Below are positions 25,098 through 25,858 of a DNA stretch of 25,858 nt, piece by piece. The notes beneath the pieces are model-generated. The model searched no databases and had not been told where the DNA came from. It saw nothing but the letters and a program-made list of their open reading frames with translations. Both the position numbers and the translations under genes were made by a program. This DNA comes from Spirochaetia bacterium (GTDB lineage Bacteria > Spirochaetota > Spirochaetia > Treponematales > Treponemataceae). The first letter of the stretch is position 1. Every line of letters starts with the position of its first letter. The stretch is taken from contig CAAGIR010000180.1 of NCBI GenBank assembly GCA_900769975.1, forward strand, positions 1-25,858. The letters are read 5' to 3'.

Positions 25098-25457
25098 TTA
25101 TTTCCAAGTTTCCCAGATTTTTTCCTGCATTCCCACAGTGGCAAGTTGTTTACCGTTACGGCAAACAGGCTGTTTCATTAATTTCACCAGATTTTCAAAC
25201 AATTTATCAGCAATTTCACTGTCATCTAAATATGCAATAGAAGCATAATCTTTCGATTTTTTATCAATCATTTCCAAAATTGCATCGGTCCTGCTTCCAG
25301 TCTGCCTTGCAACAGCCTCGACAACACTGTCAAATTCACCACGCGACATTTCTTTCTCTTTTAAATCCACAAATTGAAAAGGAATGCGACGCTCCAAAAA
25401 CCATCTCTGTGCCGACTTTACATCAAAAGATTTATTTGTCCCAAAAATCTGTATCAT
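25098..25457 (-). CDS. Spx/ArsC-like thioredoxin-fold protein lacking the usual N-terminal cysteine
   Basis: The 119 residues match the ArsC/Spx/YffB family: a first strand IQIFGTNKSFDVKSAQRWF, ERRIPFQFVDLKEKEMSRGE with the typical FVDLK turn, a helical insert, and the end QPVCRNGKQLATVGMQEKIW where the family has P-(I/L)-xRNG-K-x-x-x-x-G. Arsenate reductases and Spx have a cysteine (C or CxxC) in the GTKKC position. Here it is serine (GTNKSFDV). The only cysteine is in the PVCRNG segment. Arsenate reduction by the usual mechanism is therefore unlikely. It could be a regulator or a divergent relative. The gene is on its own, upstream of purA, with a GGAGAATAAA ribosome site. Confidence 0.8.
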   Translation of the reverse strand: MIQIFGTNKSFDVKSAQRWFLERRIPFQFVDLKEKEMSRGEFDSVVEAVARQTGSRTDAILEMIDKKSKDYASIAYLDDSEIADKLFENLVKLMKQPVCRNGKQLATVGMQEKIWETWK

Positions 25458-25596
25458 TTTATTCTCCAGAAAATCAAAAAATGCTTGCCTCTGTCAAAAC
25501 CACAGCAAAAAAAATTATAATATAAGCATAAACGAATGTCCATTAATCGTATTGATGATATTGAATAAATTCCTGTTTTTGGTAAACTATAAAAAC

Positions 25597-25740
25597 GTAT
25601 AAATCAAATGGCTGAAATTGCGCCATTTGATTTTACTTAGAGTTTCTGGCGAAACTCTGTTATTGGACTGTTCGCAAAAACGCGAACACAATTGCAATCC
25701 TCGAAAGTTGAAACTTTCTGCGGTGTGCAATTTTATGGAT
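25597..25740. repeat. 144-base tandem hairpin unit, first copy
   Basis: The unit contains CAAATGGC/GCCATTTG, GAGTTTC/GAAACTC, TTCGC...GCGAA and GAAAGT/ACTTTC, the last one inside AATTGCA/TGCAATT. It is followed at once by a second copy. Neither strand carries a supportable gene; the long minus-strand frame is simply the repeat read through. Confidence 0.8.
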
Positions 25741-25858
25741 GTATAAATCAAATGGCTGAAATTGCGCCATTTGATTTTACTTAGAGTTTCTGGCGAAACT
25801 CTGTTATTGGACTGTTCGCGATGACGCGAACGCAATTGCAATCCTCGAAAGTTGAAAC
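25741..25858. repeat. 144-base tandem hairpin unit, second copy, cut by window end
   Basis: The first 118 bases of the unit are repeated with about four substitutions, all within or beside the TTCGC...GCGAA hairpin. The changes complete its stem (TTCGCG/CGCGAA). The array may continue beyond the window. Confidence 0.8.

Noticed and set aside
25587..25841. 84-codon minus-strand frame at the window end
   Set aside because: It is the tandem repeat read through, and its amino-acid repeat is exactly the DNA repeat.
25597..25858. Possible CRISPR array, because units end in GTTGAAAC-like sequence
   Set aside because: The whole 144-base unit is repeated, with no short repeats separated by unique spacers, and no cas gene is nearby.

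Overview
The window looks like a piece of a low-GC spirochaete chromosome, most likely a Treponema or close relative. This rests on the housekeeping run rpsO, pnp, dut, two LptF/LptG permeases, tgt, a secreted HEAT-repeat protein, a DEAH helicase, a CapA-like lipoprotein and purA. It also rests on many GC-rich, hairpin-filled intergenic repeats of a kind I associate with treponemes. The organism call is an inference; no rRNA or tRNA gene was seen.

Layout: bases 1-1013 hold a MATE transporter gene that ends about one third too early. Bases 1097-1831 are repeats and gene debris. Bases 1832-5277 (minus strand) encode a two-gene restriction-modification system: an N6-adenine methylase with an N-terminal nuclease domain, followed by an overlapping specificity subunit. 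Its promoter lies in the wreck of an Rpn/PD-(D/E)XK transposase-like gene (5270-5740). An AraC/GyrI-type regulator follows at 5945-6838, then a second copy of the long repeat.

From 7405 on, rpsO and pnp, which are adjacent in very many bacteria, are separated by about 4 kb. That insert holds a complete 978-residue single-chain Type IIG-like restriction-modification enzyme (7835-10771) and about 0.95 kb of nested repeats (10772-11723). The stretch 13901-19473 reads as one plus-strand run: dut, two overlapping LPS-export-type permease genes, tgt, and a HEAT-repeat exported protein overlapping tgt. It meets head-on, with a 2-base gap, a minus-strand run: a Spx/ArsC-like thioredoxin-fold protein lacking its usual cysteine, purA, a CapA-family lipoprotein and a DEAH-box helicase.

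Together these suggest a core spirochaete block into which defence genes and small repeats have been inserted. At least five repeat types are visible: element B (1097, 7049), module A (1125, 11053), element D (5745, 11517), repeat R3 (10777, 11332) and a 144-base tandem hairpin unit (25597). Several show paired changes that keep stems intact, so the folded form seems to matter. Element B copy 1 contains module A; copy 2 does not.
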